This document shows, piece by piece, positions 1 to 11,399 of a DNA stretch of 64,000 nt (positions are counted from its first letter, which is position 1; every line of letters begins with the position of its first letter). A program made the position numbers and the translations under genes. The notes beneath the pieces were generated by a model that was given only the letters and a program-made list of their open reading frames with translations, ran no database searches and was not told the origin of the DNA. Source of the DNA: Takakia lepidozioides (lineage: Eukaryota; Streptophyta; Takakiopsida; Takakiales; Takakiaceae); assembly GCA_030704615.1 (NCBI GenBank), contig CM060733.1, positions 57,040,001-57,104,000 on the forward strand, read 5' to 3'.

Positions 1-440
1 TGCTAATATGGGAGGGATGGAAATACAAGGCCTGGAACTCCCCAATTTCTTTCATCCGCACACCTTCCTTAGCTCAATGAGACAACAAGCAGGATGCATT
101 TTGACTACCACGTTTGACAATCTAAAACTGATCACCACATGGCACGATTCCCTTGTGATAGAACTGCGTAACATTCTAACAGTCAGTGTCACTGCACTCA
201 TTTTGAGGATATATACCTTTGCACCCACACTTTTGGTGGCCTTCGAAAGACTAGCAACTGTTTTCCCCGTGCTGGTTACTTTGGTAGTCTGTTGAGCAGA
301 AGTCAGCTTGCCAAGGATTCTCGTCACCAACTTTTTATCATATTTGGCATTTGGAAAAGCGAGCTTGATACGCTCTTCGGCCTCCTGGACAAGCAGACAA
401 CTACTCAAACTCAGTGCAAATACAGTGAAAGGATGCAAAA
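1..440. other. Unassigned flank with one open frame
   Basis: A minus-strand frame is open over 52-447 (about 131 codons). It has a Lys/Thr/Ser-rich middle and no motif I recognise. Plus-strand frames here are shorter and equally anonymous. The frame runs into the start of the 62-bp tandem array, so it is probably chance or a relic. Confidence 0.2.
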
Positions 441-646
441 TTGACAAAGCATATATAGAGAAACAAAGACTGTCTTATAAGCCCTCCAGCTCCTGAGCAG
501 AATTGACAAAGCACATATAGAGAAACAAAGACTGTCTTATAAGCCATCCAGCTCCTGAGCAGAAATGACAAAGCACATATAGAGAAACAAAGACTGTCTT
601 ATAAGACCTCCAGCTCCTGAGCAGAATTGACAAAGCACATATAGAG
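441..646. repeat. 62-bp tandem repeat, about 3.3 copies
   Basis: The block beginning TTGACAAAGC recurs at 441, 503, 565 (first base changed) and 627, an exact period of 62 bp. Each unit carries a TATATAGAG/CATATAGAG stretch, an A-rich AAACAAAGAC and CTCCAGCTCCTGAGCAG. Units differ by only a few substitutions, so the array is recent. Confidence 0.9.
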
Positions 647-736
647 TTCATGATTCCCTACAATTCAAAAACAACAAAAGAACCTTTAGTACCTGCATTG
701 ACATGCCGTCACCAAAAAGCGTACCAAGACAAGCCT

Positions 737-1369
737 TCAAACCATTGCTGGAAACAACTTTGCTGCCCAAGCAACCCTGAACTTGCTCGTGAGATGATAG
801 ATATGGAGCTCTTGTTGTGCCTTGGTCACTGTCCACCTTGTCAGAGCTGCTGGAAACAAGTTTGCTACCAAGGCAAGCCATTGAATTTGTACTGCCCAGT
901 CCCTCACAAAAGATCTACCCACTTTCTTACCCGGGAAGTGGACAAGGATTCCGTTGTCTTCCATGCAGGATACCCTGCTCTTGAGGTCTGGCATGTCCAC
1001 CAGTATAATCTGGTGGTCCCCACTGAGGCCTTCCTGCGTGGTAATGAGGTCTTCCCCCACCAGATCGCCTTCCGTCTGATTTTGACTCTAAATCGCCTCC
1101 AACTGTTGCCTTGCAGCTGTGAACATCGGCTGAGGTTCCAGTGCAAGCTGAAGGGCTTGAGTTGGCGGTGGTGGTGGGCCCTGCATGGTGTGTGCAACTG
1201 TAGGCAGATGAGGATTCGTGGTCACTCCTGTAATCACCTGCCCCCTTCTCTCTCCAATCCCCCCGATGGATTGAGTTTGGTGTGCAAGAAAGTATCTTTG
1301 TACCGGAGGTTGGGCGGGACCTTGGCCAGAAGTGAGGACTGGTGGGCCCTGTTCGAAATCCCCTGCCAC
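737..1369 (-). pseudogene. LINE ORF1-like (DUF4283-like) relic
   Basis: One minus-strand frame runs from 1369 down to 737, interrupted by a single TAG at 1088-1090; both halves are in the same frame. The N-terminal half is Pro/Gln-rich with a run of prolines. The C-terminal half contains ILVHFPGKKVGRSFVRDW, which resembles the nucleic-acid-binding DUF4283 region found before the zinc knuckle in plant L1-type ORF1 proteins. No zinc knuckle or reverse transcriptase follows, so this is an orphan piece. The family assignment is by eye and weak; it could be another gag-like protein. Confidence 0.35.
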
Positions 1370-1445
1370 GAGCTGAGCTCTGGCCTCTCAAACTGAATCG
1401 CATGTTCCTTGGTGGAGACATCGTTCGCCGATGAGTTGTCTGCAA

Positions 1446-2755
1446 CTATCAGTTACTGAGAGTAGCCCAGCGATGGAAGCGAGTGCACTTCCGCTTGGCT
1501 TGAGAATGAGTAAGTGTTGAGCTCAGGGGCTGGCTGGCTGGGGGGCACGGGAGTTTGCCGGGCACGATGATCATTAGTTCCTACTGCTAAACCCCTTCAG
1601 GAGTTCGTCTCGACTGTGGAGCTCGCCGCTTCGGGTTGATAACTCATTAATAGAGACGGCCACTAGATAACGCTGCCGACCGTGCTAATGATGAAAGCCG
1701 TCTTTGGGATACAGGTTCCCAGGATATGAACTGAAGTATGTAGAAAAAACGCGCAATATGGGAGGCTTCCTTGTGGAGTAATCTTTGATCAGCCTGTACC
1801 TATAAATGTCATGAGTGTGCTGCAGCTGTTTTAACCCTGGGTTCTTTGGATGAGTTGGATGCTGCAGGGGTTTTGCGAATAATACTGTAAATCAAATTGT
1901 AAGTTATATGAATGAAGAGCTAACAGCATGGAGAACCTGAATACCAAAAGTAAAATCACCCTGCTGCACTGCAAACTAAGAATATGGGGAGGACGAGGGG
2001 AGAGAGACGAAGCGACCGTTGAGCTCAGCGCGGCCATCCCCCCGTGGGATTTGTACCTCCGTAAAAACCTAGCTAAACGGTAGTTTTGGTGGGCTTTAAA
2101 TAGCATAAAATCCCGCTTGTCCTGTTCCGCCCTGTTACGCCGTGGAGCCCAGATAGGTAGGTAGTTTTATATTCACACGGTCTACAATGCAGTTTTTACG
2201 TGAGTTAAAGTCCTGTAACTCGGGCTTTACGCGAATCAAGATTCCCATGCCCTCCGGGCTATGGAATCTTGAATTGCCTAAAGCCCGCTATAGAACTTTA
2301 CCTAATACATAATATTAATGATCAAAATGGAATTTCATACCGTGAATCTTATGAACAATAAATGTTATTTGCAATATGCAATGAGCCCTAATTTGAGACC
2401 AAAGCTGCATAAATAGGGCTTCATAGCGTATAAATATTTTAACTGTTTTAATCAGAAGTTCTTGACGGGCTTCGATTCACCCCCACCCTATCATCTGCAC
2501 AAACATCTTTGTATTTACCAGTGTTGGCCGGGTGCCATGTTTTTAGCCCTCTTCCGGTCCCGATTCTGGACTACTCTTTGAAAAAAATGCAATAGGTTTG
2601 AAAAACATCTCGGTTACAGGTTCTCATTAAACAAATGAATTCGTTTTTGTCCGGTTCTCAATCTACCGGTTATGCCATCTTAAAAAATGCCGGTTCCATT
2701 GTACCGGTTATGGGATTCATCCATTTTTACTTTCTTTATTTTTTCTAGCATTTTT
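1446..2755. other. Intergenic, no gene recognised
   Basis: No supported coding region. 2520-2715 repeats short CCGGTT/ACCGGTTATG motifs in an AT-rich context, as small degenerate transposon fragments do, but I cannot name it. Confidence 0.4.
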
Positions 2756-2764
2756 GTGTATGTG

Positions 2765-2925
2765 TGTAAAACTACACAAGAGGGGCCCTGGTGGTAAGCC
2801 ACTCGTGTATTGGCCTATGGGTATGGGGTTCAAATGTTCAACCCCTGTCATGTATCTCTCTGCCTTTAGGCTGGGGGCTTTGCCCCTGTAATACACTAAG
2901 CCTACAACTTTTACAACTATAACTT
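2765..2925 (+). repeat. Possible tRNA-derived SINE
   Basis: A box-A-like CCTGGTGGTAAGCCACT lies about 40 bp before a box-B-like GGGGTTCAAATGTTCAACCCC, which could form a T-arm. The spacing suits an internal RNA polymerase III promoter, and the sequence continues into an unrelated tail ending in an A/T-rich stretch. It is not a functional tRNA because no anticodon arm or acceptor pairing is evident. No target duplication was found. Confidence 0.3.
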
Positions 2926-3274
2926 TTAGGCAAATGCCCAACTAATTAGTTTTCTATCTACTTAGACTTCTCAATGATATGCACCTAATCTCCCCAACCA
3001 CTGTAAACGTATTGTTACTAGTAAGACATAAAATTCCAATCATGATCTGTCCATCTATAATGTTCTCATCAACCCCTAACACTGTTTTAACTAATTCTGG
3101 ATTTTTGTTTGGTCCAAAAATAATATGAGAAATATAAAATATGAATAAACTAATCTATTATTGAGTAAAGAGATATATATGATTATTTGGCTATTTTATG
3201 TACAATATAACCATGAACAATAATCCTCCAAACATTTTTTGGAGACAATATAAGTATGTATTGTGGTTTTAGAA

Positions 3275-3300
3275 GAACATCCACTGCCAAGTTGACGTTC
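3275..3300. repeat. Subterminal palindrome, copy A
   Basis: GAACATCCACT, spacer GCC or GCCA, then AGTTGACGTTC forms an imperfect inverted repeat with about 9 of 11 matching positions. It occupies the same relative place as the palindrome at 52883-52898 in copy B and shares the core CCACTG with palindromes at the other end of copy B. Confidence 0.5.
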
Positions 3301-4010
3301 ACGAAAAAAAATGGGAGGATGCAATGAATTACAGCATGATTTGAGGTCAGATATGTAAAACTTTTTGCACAAAATGGTTACCATATCCGATGACATACAA
3401 AACCAAACATAGAACAATCATGGCATGTGACGAAGATGATGACATGACAGAATGAGTATGAGGATACATTGATGATCAACATTCATGTTTTATTAGAGAT
3501 TGCATTTTGGCGTTGCAGTCAGACATAATGTAATGTCAACTGTACATCCGTTCACATAGGACTTAATGTTATCTATCAGCTCGAAGCCATACAACGGCTT
3601 ACACTAACCTATTAATATTACAGAGCCTCCTCCCAAACGGCTCGCAGTCAAGGCATGTGTTCGAAGACGCCTCCGGTTACCAAAACCACTTGCAACGGTC
3701 TTCGCGCGCCCGACTGGATCCCGGAGTGTCAACATCCTCCGCATCACCTGAAATTTTGTCGCGGTCCCTTCTATAGGGTTTTTGTTTAAGGTACAAAATA
3801 GACAAACACTTATGGAAGACTCCAATCACTACAACTTAGTAAATGAAAGACTCGTCCTTGAAATGTGGTATTAAGATACATAGAAAGCAAAGTTCGATAA
3901 AAAAAGTAAGTGCATGTCAATCCAAATCAAAGGAAAAACCTAGCGCAAAGTGAAGGGCGAAGACATTTGGATACCCATAATAGTTATGGTTACGGTACGG
4001 ATATTTCATT
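3301..4010. other. Non-coding 3' part of copy A
   Basis: No coding region recognised. 3780-3840 carries the ACAAACACTTATGGAAGAC motif that recurs at 4360 and, in a related form, between telomere-like blocks of copy B. Confidence 0.4.
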
Positions 4011-4350
4011 CCCATTTGCAGGGGAAGGGTAAGGGTTTAGACGTAATAATGGCGTAGGGTTTTGTTTAGGGTTTCCGACGAGGGTTTAGGGTTTGGATTG
4101 AAGGCACAAATGGTGAACATACATGCCGGAAGACTCGCACTCGCTACAACTTAGTGTTTGTTAGGGTACAAAATGAAAATTTGGATACATTGAAGAGATT
4201 TGGATAACCATAATGGTTATGGCTATGGTATGGATAGTTGATTCCCATTTGCAAAGGGAAGGGTAAGGGTTCTGGGGTATTGGGTTAAGGGTAAAGATTT
4301 AGGGTTTTATATTAAGGGTTTAGGGTAGGGGTTTAGGGTTTTTGTTTAAG
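4011..4350. repeat. Degenerate telomere-like (TTTAGGG) array
   Basis: Runs of GGGTAAGGGTTTAGG, AGGGTTTAGGGTTTGG and similar are interspersed with unique sequence such as GGAAGACTC. The heptamer TTTAGGG is the common plant telomere repeat. The array lies inside the transposon copy, not at a chromosome end, and a related array sits at the matching place in copy B. Confidence 0.75.
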
Positions 4351-5530
4351 GTACAAAATAGACAAACACTTATAGAAGACTCCAGTCGCTAGACCTCAGT
4401 GTTGTTAGTAGGGTAGTAAGCAAAATAAAAATGAAGAACCAAATATTTTGGACAAGTATTTAAATGAAAGACTAGTCCTTGGAACTTGGTATTAAGATGT
4501 AACATAGAAAGTAAACTATAACATGCCTAAGTGCATGTCAATTCAAAACAAAGGAAAAACCTAGCGCAAAAGTGAAGGGAGAAGACATTTCAATAACCAT
4601 AATGGTTATGGTTATGGTTATGGTTATGGTATGAATAGTTCATGGGCCATTTGCAAAAAAGGGTAAGGGTTTAGGGGTAATGCTAACATAAAAAGCAAGG
4701 AATAAAAAAGGTATGTCAATCCAAAATCCTAAATAACAAAAAAAAAAAACTGAAAGTACATCCTATGAGATTTGGAAAGAAAATGGCGTTATATAACGAC
4801 TTTGGGAAGCGCCTAGTTCTCATGGGAGAAAATGGAAGAAAACATGAGAGAGGATAAAAAATCAGACCACCAAATAAAACTATGAGAAATGAAAATTGCT
4901 TAAAATTTGAATAACGGAAGAAAACATGTGAAACAATGAAAGAAAATCAGAGCCAAACATGAGAAGTATGAAAATGAAGTGAAATGAAAATTTGGTGCAG
5001 AAAAGTCGTAGAGCTTAGAAGGAAAATGGAGCAAAACCTCAGAGAAAAAACTTCATGACTGGCAAATTGAAAAGTATGTCAAGAATGATTGGGTATGGGT
5101 CCTCTTAGTGGGAGACTTCAGTGGGAGACTTGGTTCTGCGAAAAGCAAGTGCAATCATTGAGAGAATGACTGGAAATGGCCTAATTTTTTTTATGTTAAA
5201 AACCACTTTGACCGAATTTCAAGACTCCAATGGTCGTGCCCGCCATTTTTGTTCTTCTGAACTCTATGTTATGTAGGTCAGACTCCCCCACAGGGTTTTT
5301 CTTCGTTGAACAGAATGTACAGCAGGCCAGAATCCAGCACACCAGAAACAAAGGTCGAGAACATCCACTGGACATTCGAGGTTCAGTGCGACATAAGAAG
5401 ATAACAAAAAAGAGCCCCCAACGCAAACAAGAAGGGCCATATAGAGAAGAAAAAAATTATTTCTTAAATCGAAGTATCGGAGGTGACCTCAACATTTTGT
5501 CATTGGACTACAACTCATTCGCAAGACTCA
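4351..5530. other. AT-rich 3' region of copy A
   Basis: A-rich sequence without a convincing gene. A 76-codon minus-strand frame at 5196-5426 aligns with one at 54292-54603 in copy B; both share Cys-rich and AGTT segments. Because the two differ in length and contain stops elsewhere, I read this as a conserved 3' UTR or remnant exon. Confidence 0.4.
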
Positions 5531-5535
5531 CTTTC

Positions 5536-7040
5536 TGACTGACGATTGGCCTCCTCCAAACTCGCCCGCGCCTTCACTGTTTCCGCGGCTGTAATTCTCT
5601 TAGTGCTATTCATTGTCGTATTTTTTCGTGGCGGCATTGTCCACACAATATTGTTCACGTGGATCTATTGAGCAGGATCTGACGAGTTATACTCCCAAAG
5701 TTTTGACCAACAGTCCCTATACATTTCCAAGTCAGTTCGGTTACCTCCCTTTCTCGGTCTCCACCACTCCACCTTCACCTTCTTAAAATTAGGATCCTCT
5801 CTTTCTCAGATCGCGTCAGATATTGCCACCCCTACCCAGACCGGGCACGTCCTTGGGTCATGAGGGCGAACGAGCACAAAAAACCCTTTCTCAATATCCT
5901 TGAACGGATTCAAGGGTATCCTTGGACGCTCACACCTCGGGCTACAGTAAGGTTCTGGGATTTCATCATCTTCTTCCATATCTGGCACTATCTGTGGCTG
6001 GATTCCATCTCTGCGATGATTCGTGGACCAGTTTGTTTTCGGCCAGAATCCCTCAAGCAGATGAGTACGCTCGGGAGTTTCCAAAATTGGCTTATCCAGC
6101 TCAGCGAGAATGTTTCCCCAGTACTGGTCGTATTGTTCCATTAGACCTCTGTAATGATCGTCAAGCATCATTTTTTTTGTCCAAAAATCCCTGTATTTTT
6201 TTATTCCATTCTTGATGAATGACTGTTTTTTGGAGGAGTCGTCACCGACTCCCCAGATCGATCTTCTTGGAACGGCGCCTGGGTCTCCTTCAGGGAGCTT
6301 GGAAGTCCCGTTACGATTGGACTTCCACATCTTCATGCTATTGTTTGTTGGAAGCCAATCCGAGCAGTAGCTGACTTCTTGTACTTCATGACGGGCCAAC
6401 CCTCCGCATCCTTAAAAAAACGGAACACATGCATCTCCGAAATCCCGACCAATGCCTCATTTCCATCCAGAATACAACCCTTTACAAATTTCTTGAAGTC
6501 GGGAACCTCCTGAATAATCTGTGGAATGAACTGCAAATCTTGCGAGGTCATGAATGACCTCATCAAATCTGAAAGAATGTAGGTGCTGCGTTCCTTTAGC
6601 TTCTTCGAAAGGTAGCTGAAGAAGCCATCAATGTCTTCACGGGTGTGGCCGACCATTAGAAACCCTAGCTGGATCTCTTCAAAAACATCTTTGGTGGTGA
6701 AGAGGGATAGAAAAGCAAGCATCTATCTGTTCTTATTGTCCTTCACGAAGTTGTCCATTAGTGAGTAGAATCTTCTCGGAAGTGGACGAGTACCCCGTTT
6801 GTCTTCCGGCCTGCAGGATTTAAGAATATCCAAACATCTCAATTTACCTCTTAAGAGCGATTCAAAAAACTCATTTTGAAGTCCATAATCGAAAATGTTC
6901 CTAGACTCGCGACGGGTTGGCTTCTCCAGCTGGCGTAGGCAACATGCCAAAGATTCAATTGTAAAGTTTGAATTTCCCTTCCAGAACTCAAGAGAGAACT
7001 GGCCGTAAGCTCCATCATCGTGTCCGTGTGTGAGGCTCAC
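5536..7040 (-). pseudogene. DUF7869-type transposase-like gene, C-terminal half, copy A
   Basis: The product would be a nuclear DNA transposase-like protein; this is inferred from its RNase H-like motif set, and no activity is known to me. Reading down the minus strand: THGHDDGAYGQFSLE, then LMDNFVKDNKNR with the second putative catalytic Asp, a TAG at 6723-6725 where copy B has Trp, then the family hallmark GHTREDIDGFFS, and a WGVGDDSS/PYCSPRCERPRIPL tail. A 1-nt loss near 6365 shifts the frame, and a TGA near 5806 sits where copy B has CGA. The first catalytic Asp region and the N-terminal domain are absent. Identification as DUF7869 is from memory of the family's HTHEDID motif. Confidence 0.65.
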
Positions 7041-7083
7041 ACCACGTCAACAAGGCTCCACGTGTGCAGGCCCTAATTCCGAG

Positions 7084-7099
7084 CCCCCCCCCCCCCCCT
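7084..7099 (+). repeat. Poly-C tract
   Basis: A run of about 16 C lies just outside the point where homology to copy B ends, marking a junction or a slippage hotspot. Confidence 0.85.
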
Positions 7100-7463
7100 A
7101 TTTCCGTAGAACGGATGGTGCACAACAAGGCGCTTATGTCCTAACTTTTTGAACTATCTTGATCGCCCCCACATTCAAATTCATTCCGGCCGAGGAACAA
7201 GGAAGGTTTGTGGATGGTTTTTGAGCACGTGACATGATTTTGCAACGAGAAAAACGCCCGCAAGGGAATTGAACATGAACAACAACGCCTGCTTTTGTAA
7301 CGTAGTTCCTTTCTTCCAACCCACATACATATTCCAATGCTGGACGATCTCTAGACATACATCAGGCAATCCCAAAATTTCCTTTGCGGTACGCGCGAAA
7401 AATATGTAGAACAGGTTGGCAATGATTGTAATACCAAAACACCATTTATTAAGCCTGTGTACA
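7100..7463. other. Probable 3' flank of the methyltransferase relic
   Basis: A minus-strand frame over 7181-7525 is open but overlaps the end of the upstream exon in a different frame and has no known motif. Probably untranslated. Confidence 0.25.
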
Positions 7464-8350
7464 TCAACCCCACGAACTACTGGAGGTTGCAGAGGAACCA
7501 CTTCCAGACTCTGCAACAATATCATCTATAAAAACACCAGCCCTTCCGTAACGTTTTTTTCTGCCATGACCCCCATAGAGAGGCGAATAGGTTGTTTGTT
7601 GGGACAACACGGTCCGTGCGCATGCTTCCGCGTAAACAGGCAAGCGGTAAGCTCGAGGGGGACTCGGGGTCATGTAACATCCTTGGAAACCGAAAGGTGT
7701 TTGGTGATTCGATGATTGGTGCCGCACTCTAGAAAGCAACAAGAGGAATGGTGTTAGATGTCTCAATTCAGAATTTGCCATCGAAGCAACCAACGGGATA
7801 GTACAGGAATGACACAAAGGAATGCAACATCTATTTCACGACAAGAAACTAGACTTACTCACACTCAAAATCAGAGTCCACGTCCAGATCCTCGTCAGGC
7901 ACGTCGGGCTCCTCCAGAACTGCCTCTGTGGGGGGAGGGGGGGGGAGAAGTAGAGCCCGACTCAAGCTGATGAAGCTCACTTGAGAAGAGCTCTGCATCA
8001 GCCTCCATGCTGAAGAAGTGCCTTCCGGCGCTTTTGCACGCATGGAAAGATGCTCCTGCAAATCAAAGACGAATGAGAAATTAAAACAGGGCTTCCCTCT
8101 GTATATTGAAGCTCTCACAGTCCACATTTCAAGTACAAAGTACAGGGGCCCACTTGTGCCAATAGATAAGTCAACCACTCGACCACCGTGACGGTTGCAT
8201 GTCTCCATCAAAGTCTGCATGAAAGCTGGGGATTTCTCCTGGGCACCTCTCCAAGGGACACCATTTGACCTTTTCGTAGTGCGACCTGAGTCCACGTAAT
8301 TGAGGACCACATCTGAATCCTCGACAGGCTCGCAGGTAGCGGCACATGGA
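7464..8350 (-). pseudogene. N6-adenine/N4-cytosine DNA methylase-like relic
   Basis: An exon from about 8325 reads LNYVDSG, then VPWRGAQEKSPAF, LMETCNRHGG and VVDLSIGT. A GT-AG intron of roughly 100 nt follows (donor A|GTGGGC, acceptor TTTGCAG|GA). The next exon continues in register as RASFHACKSAGRHFFSMEAD, so the joined motif gives D-x3-GT-x-AS...GRHF-x2-E. That order (target-recognition end, then SAM-binding motif I) resembles amino-methyltransferases of the N-4/N-6 class. A Pro-rich, then acidic tail follows after a slip in a C-run, and a possible last exon (7728-7467) is Ser/Gly-rich. The 5' part is cut off where the gypsy sequence starts. No catalytic DPPY/NPPY motif is visible. Family assignment is inference. 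Confidence 0.4.
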
Positions 8351-10380
8351 GGGGAGAATGAGAGAAGTAACAAGCAGGAAGGGGTGCAACACGATGAAGG
8401 AGCTGATCGCATCAATAGCAAACAAGAGAAGGATGCAGGACTGATACATGAGGGAGAGACACATCAGTGGAAAGAGAAACCAGGATGGAGATACCTAGCC
8501 GACCATGAGGGCAATGGCTGGAAATATGAAGGCAATAAGCACGTGATGAAGACATTACCTAAGAGGCTGGAGCACAAAAGAGAGGAAGGTAAGTACTTCA
8601 TTTGTGAAGGAGGTGAAGAATGGGAAGACGAGGCGGACAACTGGCTGCCTGAAAGAGAAGGAAGGTTGAGGGAACATCTGCCAAGACGACCACATGGTGA
8701 GAAACAAGCAAGCAAAAATCTGCCTTTTGTTGGAGTGGTGCAGACCAGGGCAAGGATGGAAACGGAGCCAGATGAACAAAGTCTGGTGGGAAATGATGAG
8801 CAAGGCGTGCCTGAAAAGCGAATAGACGGGTGCAGCAACAAGGGTAAGGAGAAGTACTTACCTGAAATGAAGACTGGGGACCTGGAGGATGGAGCCAGCA
8901 GCAGCTCATCCGGTAGTGAGAAGAACAATGGTGACGATCTGCCAAAAAGGGGGAAGTCAGCCGAGAGTGAAGAAGATCTATGGGGGGGAGCATTTCAGCA
9001 GCGCACATTGCTACAAATGGCAGTTGAAGAAGGTTCAACAAAGGAGATGGAGGAAGATTGCCAGCCTGATCGGGAAGAACACGAACCTGATATCTTCAAT
9101 GATGTGCAAGCTATGCACTTACTCACATTTGGGGAGGTCAATGATTACCTCACTCGGGAAGAACAAAAGAGGGTGAAGAAGCGTGCTCACCATTACCAAT
9201 GGAAGGAAGGAATGCTTCTGTACCGAGGGTTGATTGTGCCAACACCAAAAGAGAGAGAGGAGCTCATTCGCCGCATGCATCGAGAGATGGGACACTTTGG
9301 AGTCAAACGCGTGCAAGCTGAAATCTGCAAGAGGTTCTTTTGGCACAACCGGACTAGGCAAATACGGGAGGTGTTACAAACCTGCAATCGATGTCAGGCA
9401 GCTAGGGTTTCAGGTCCGTTAAGATCTGGGGGAAACAAACTTCGAAGCATTCATATCAAGGACCTCTTCTATAGGATTGCAATGGATACTGCAGGACCAT
9501 TACCCAAGACTAAGGAAGGGAACCACTTTGCACTCATTGCGGTGGACCATTTCTCCAAATGGGTGGAGGTTGCACTAGTGGTAGAGCACACAACTGCAAT
9601 GGCGGCCAAATTTCTTGAAGAGCAGGTCATTTACAGATATGGGATACCTCGCACAGTGTTGACAGATCAGGGGAGTGAGTGGAAGGGCGATTCAAAGAGA
9701 TATGCGAGCGATTTGGCATCAAGCAGGAGTACTCGGCACCCTACTGGCCGCAGTGCAATGGCATGGCGGAAAGGCTCATCAAGACGCTCAAACAAAGTAT
9801 AGTAACACTAGGAGGAGGGACGGGGTGTGAGTGAGATCGTGACCTGTATCGCTCAGTATTTGGGTACAGATTCGGAATCCAAGCCTCAACCCGCTACTCA
9901 CCATTCAAAGTGCTTAGTGGCAGGGAGATGTGAATGTCAATTGACAACGAGATTGGAGGAGTCACGGAGCTAGTGAAGCTTGATGACGATGAAGATGCCA
10001 TAGTGGAGATGATGGCCAAGAAAGTACAAGCCATTTGAGCGATTGAGAGACAACTCCGTGACAATGTCAAAAGGGCACAAACGCAGCAATAGAGGGGATA
10101 TGCTGTCAGGCACAAACATCACAAGGAATTTAGGGAGCTGCCGAATCAAAGTCTGGTAATGATGTTGAGACCAGGTAAGAAAAGGAAGATGGAAGATCCC
10201 TGGGAAGGCCCATACCTGCTGATAGGGCACGAAGAAGCGCACGATGCAGGAAATGATGAAGGAGCCAGAGTGTGTATCCTACATGATGGAGCGGGGAAAC
10301 AATGGAAGCGAAAGCGCCGTGATTTGAAGGAGTTGCGAACCATGGGTGACACTGGAAGAGGCCTCCGCGGACGGAGGTAG
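8300..10380 (+). pseudogene. Ty3/gypsy integrase and linker, decayed
   Basis: This is a retrotransposon integrase that would insert element cDNA in the nucleus. From 8300 comes a highly charged linker, then the HHCC zinc-binding domain (MHREMGHFGVKR ... CNRCQAAR, about 9270-9405). The catalytic core follows with AMDTAGPLP, AVDHFSKWVEVA and TDQGSEW. A frameshift near 9682 moves the reading to another frame, which carries the Glu region (YWPQCNGMAERLIKTL) and the integrase C-terminal part (YRFGIQASTRYSPFKVL, then DPWEGPYLLI). That second frame has four stops: TGA at 9832, 9931 and 10036, and TAG at 10090. No protease, reverse transcriptase or LTR is recognisable, so this is a fragment. Confidence 0.8.
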
Positions 10381-11399
10381 TCAAAGAATGGAGAGCTCTA
10401 CAGCTGTAGGGCAACGCTGAGTCCCGCGATTTGGAGCTGCGATTTTCAAGCTAAGTGTCGGAGTGTCGAGAGGAAGACAATACACCTCACGGATGAAGCA
10501 TGAATGAAAGGGGCGCTGATGGATGGAAATGGAGCACTCCTAGTTGGATCGTGGATGACGGGCAGATGAACTGACTTGACAGTTGGTCGTCACTGGGTGG
10601 ATGAATAAGTAAGCATAGCTGGATAACAGACAGATGAAAGGTGGTAATTAGCATAGGTGTGCTTATTCATCCGTATGGATGAAAAGAAGTAGCTGCAGAA
10701 AAACTAGGGGGGCACGAGTTGTAGCAGCGTGCAGGGTTGACGAGAGGGGGATAATTACCCGCGATCTGCCAAATAAATGAAGCCAAGAGCGATGGGTTAG
10801 CCATGGAATTAGCGGTCTCTCAGCGCACCGTCCGCTGTGGATAGGGGCATCGGGGAAGAATATAAGCGGGTAGTAAGCATGAATCGGTACCTTGGACTTG
10901 TGAGCAATGTGTGAGAGATGGGCTGGTACAATCCAGAGTGAGTGAGCAGTAAATGGTGATCCTTTGGTGCATATGGGAAGGTCTTGTTTCTTGAGATGCA
11001 ATGTTTCGGGCATATAGACGGATCAGATGCTTAAGGATCGGGGGTTTGAATTTGACACAAGGACTTAGGATGATTCATGCTCACATCAGATTGAGATTAT
11101 TCATGATCAGTTGCAGGACAAAAGAAATACACATGGGTGTTGTGGACTGAATGGGAAGTGGGGTGCAAAGGAAATTCTGGAGCAGAAATTCATGAGGTGC
11201 CACCTACCTGCGAACCACCGGGGTGCAGCACACGAGGAGTACACTGACTGACTAGCCAAGGGGGCATGCCGTGACAGAAAATTTCGGATCAAGAGTTACC
11301 AACCACGCTGGTGTCTCTACCTTCCAATGGGTGGCCAAGCAATCAGAAAACAAAAATAAAAGAAATAAGAGATATTGCTAAGAGTAGACGCATTTGATT
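10381..11399. other. No gene recognised; 3' flank of gypsy relic
   Basis: Short frames only. The sequence is rich in GGATGA/ATGAA words (10480-10640), perhaps degenerate 3' untranslated or LTR sequence, but no second LTR copy lies in the window. Confidence 0.35.

Larger units (their letters stand above)
3080..7045 (-). mobile_element. DUF7869-type DNA transposon, copy A (5'-truncated)
   Basis: This segment is co-linear with 52640-56225. Shared blocks are the TTTTAACTAATTCTGGA motif at about 3088 and 52660, a palindromic motif near 3275, degenerate TTTAGGG arrays, a Cys/Ser-rich 3' block near 5200-5425, and the C-terminal half of a transposase-like gene. Homology to copy B stops at about 7040, just before a poly-C run, so the N-terminal half of the gene is missing. 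The outer edges are inferred from where similarity to copy B begins; no terminal repeat or target duplication was proven. Confidence 0.6.

Noticed and set aside
927-1445. 172-codon minus-strand frame, Arg/Ser/Pro-rich
   Set aside because: Overlaps the more coherent ORF1-like frame (737-1369) in another register and looks like an off-frame reading of it.
4011-4350. True chromosome end
   Set aside because: Telomere-like repeats are degenerate, internal to a transposon copy and flanked by non-telomeric DNA on both sides.
8464-9041. Minus-strand frames of 80-154 codons over the gypsy linker
   Set aside because: Antisense of the charged linker; Leu/Ser/Pro-rich shadows with no motif.
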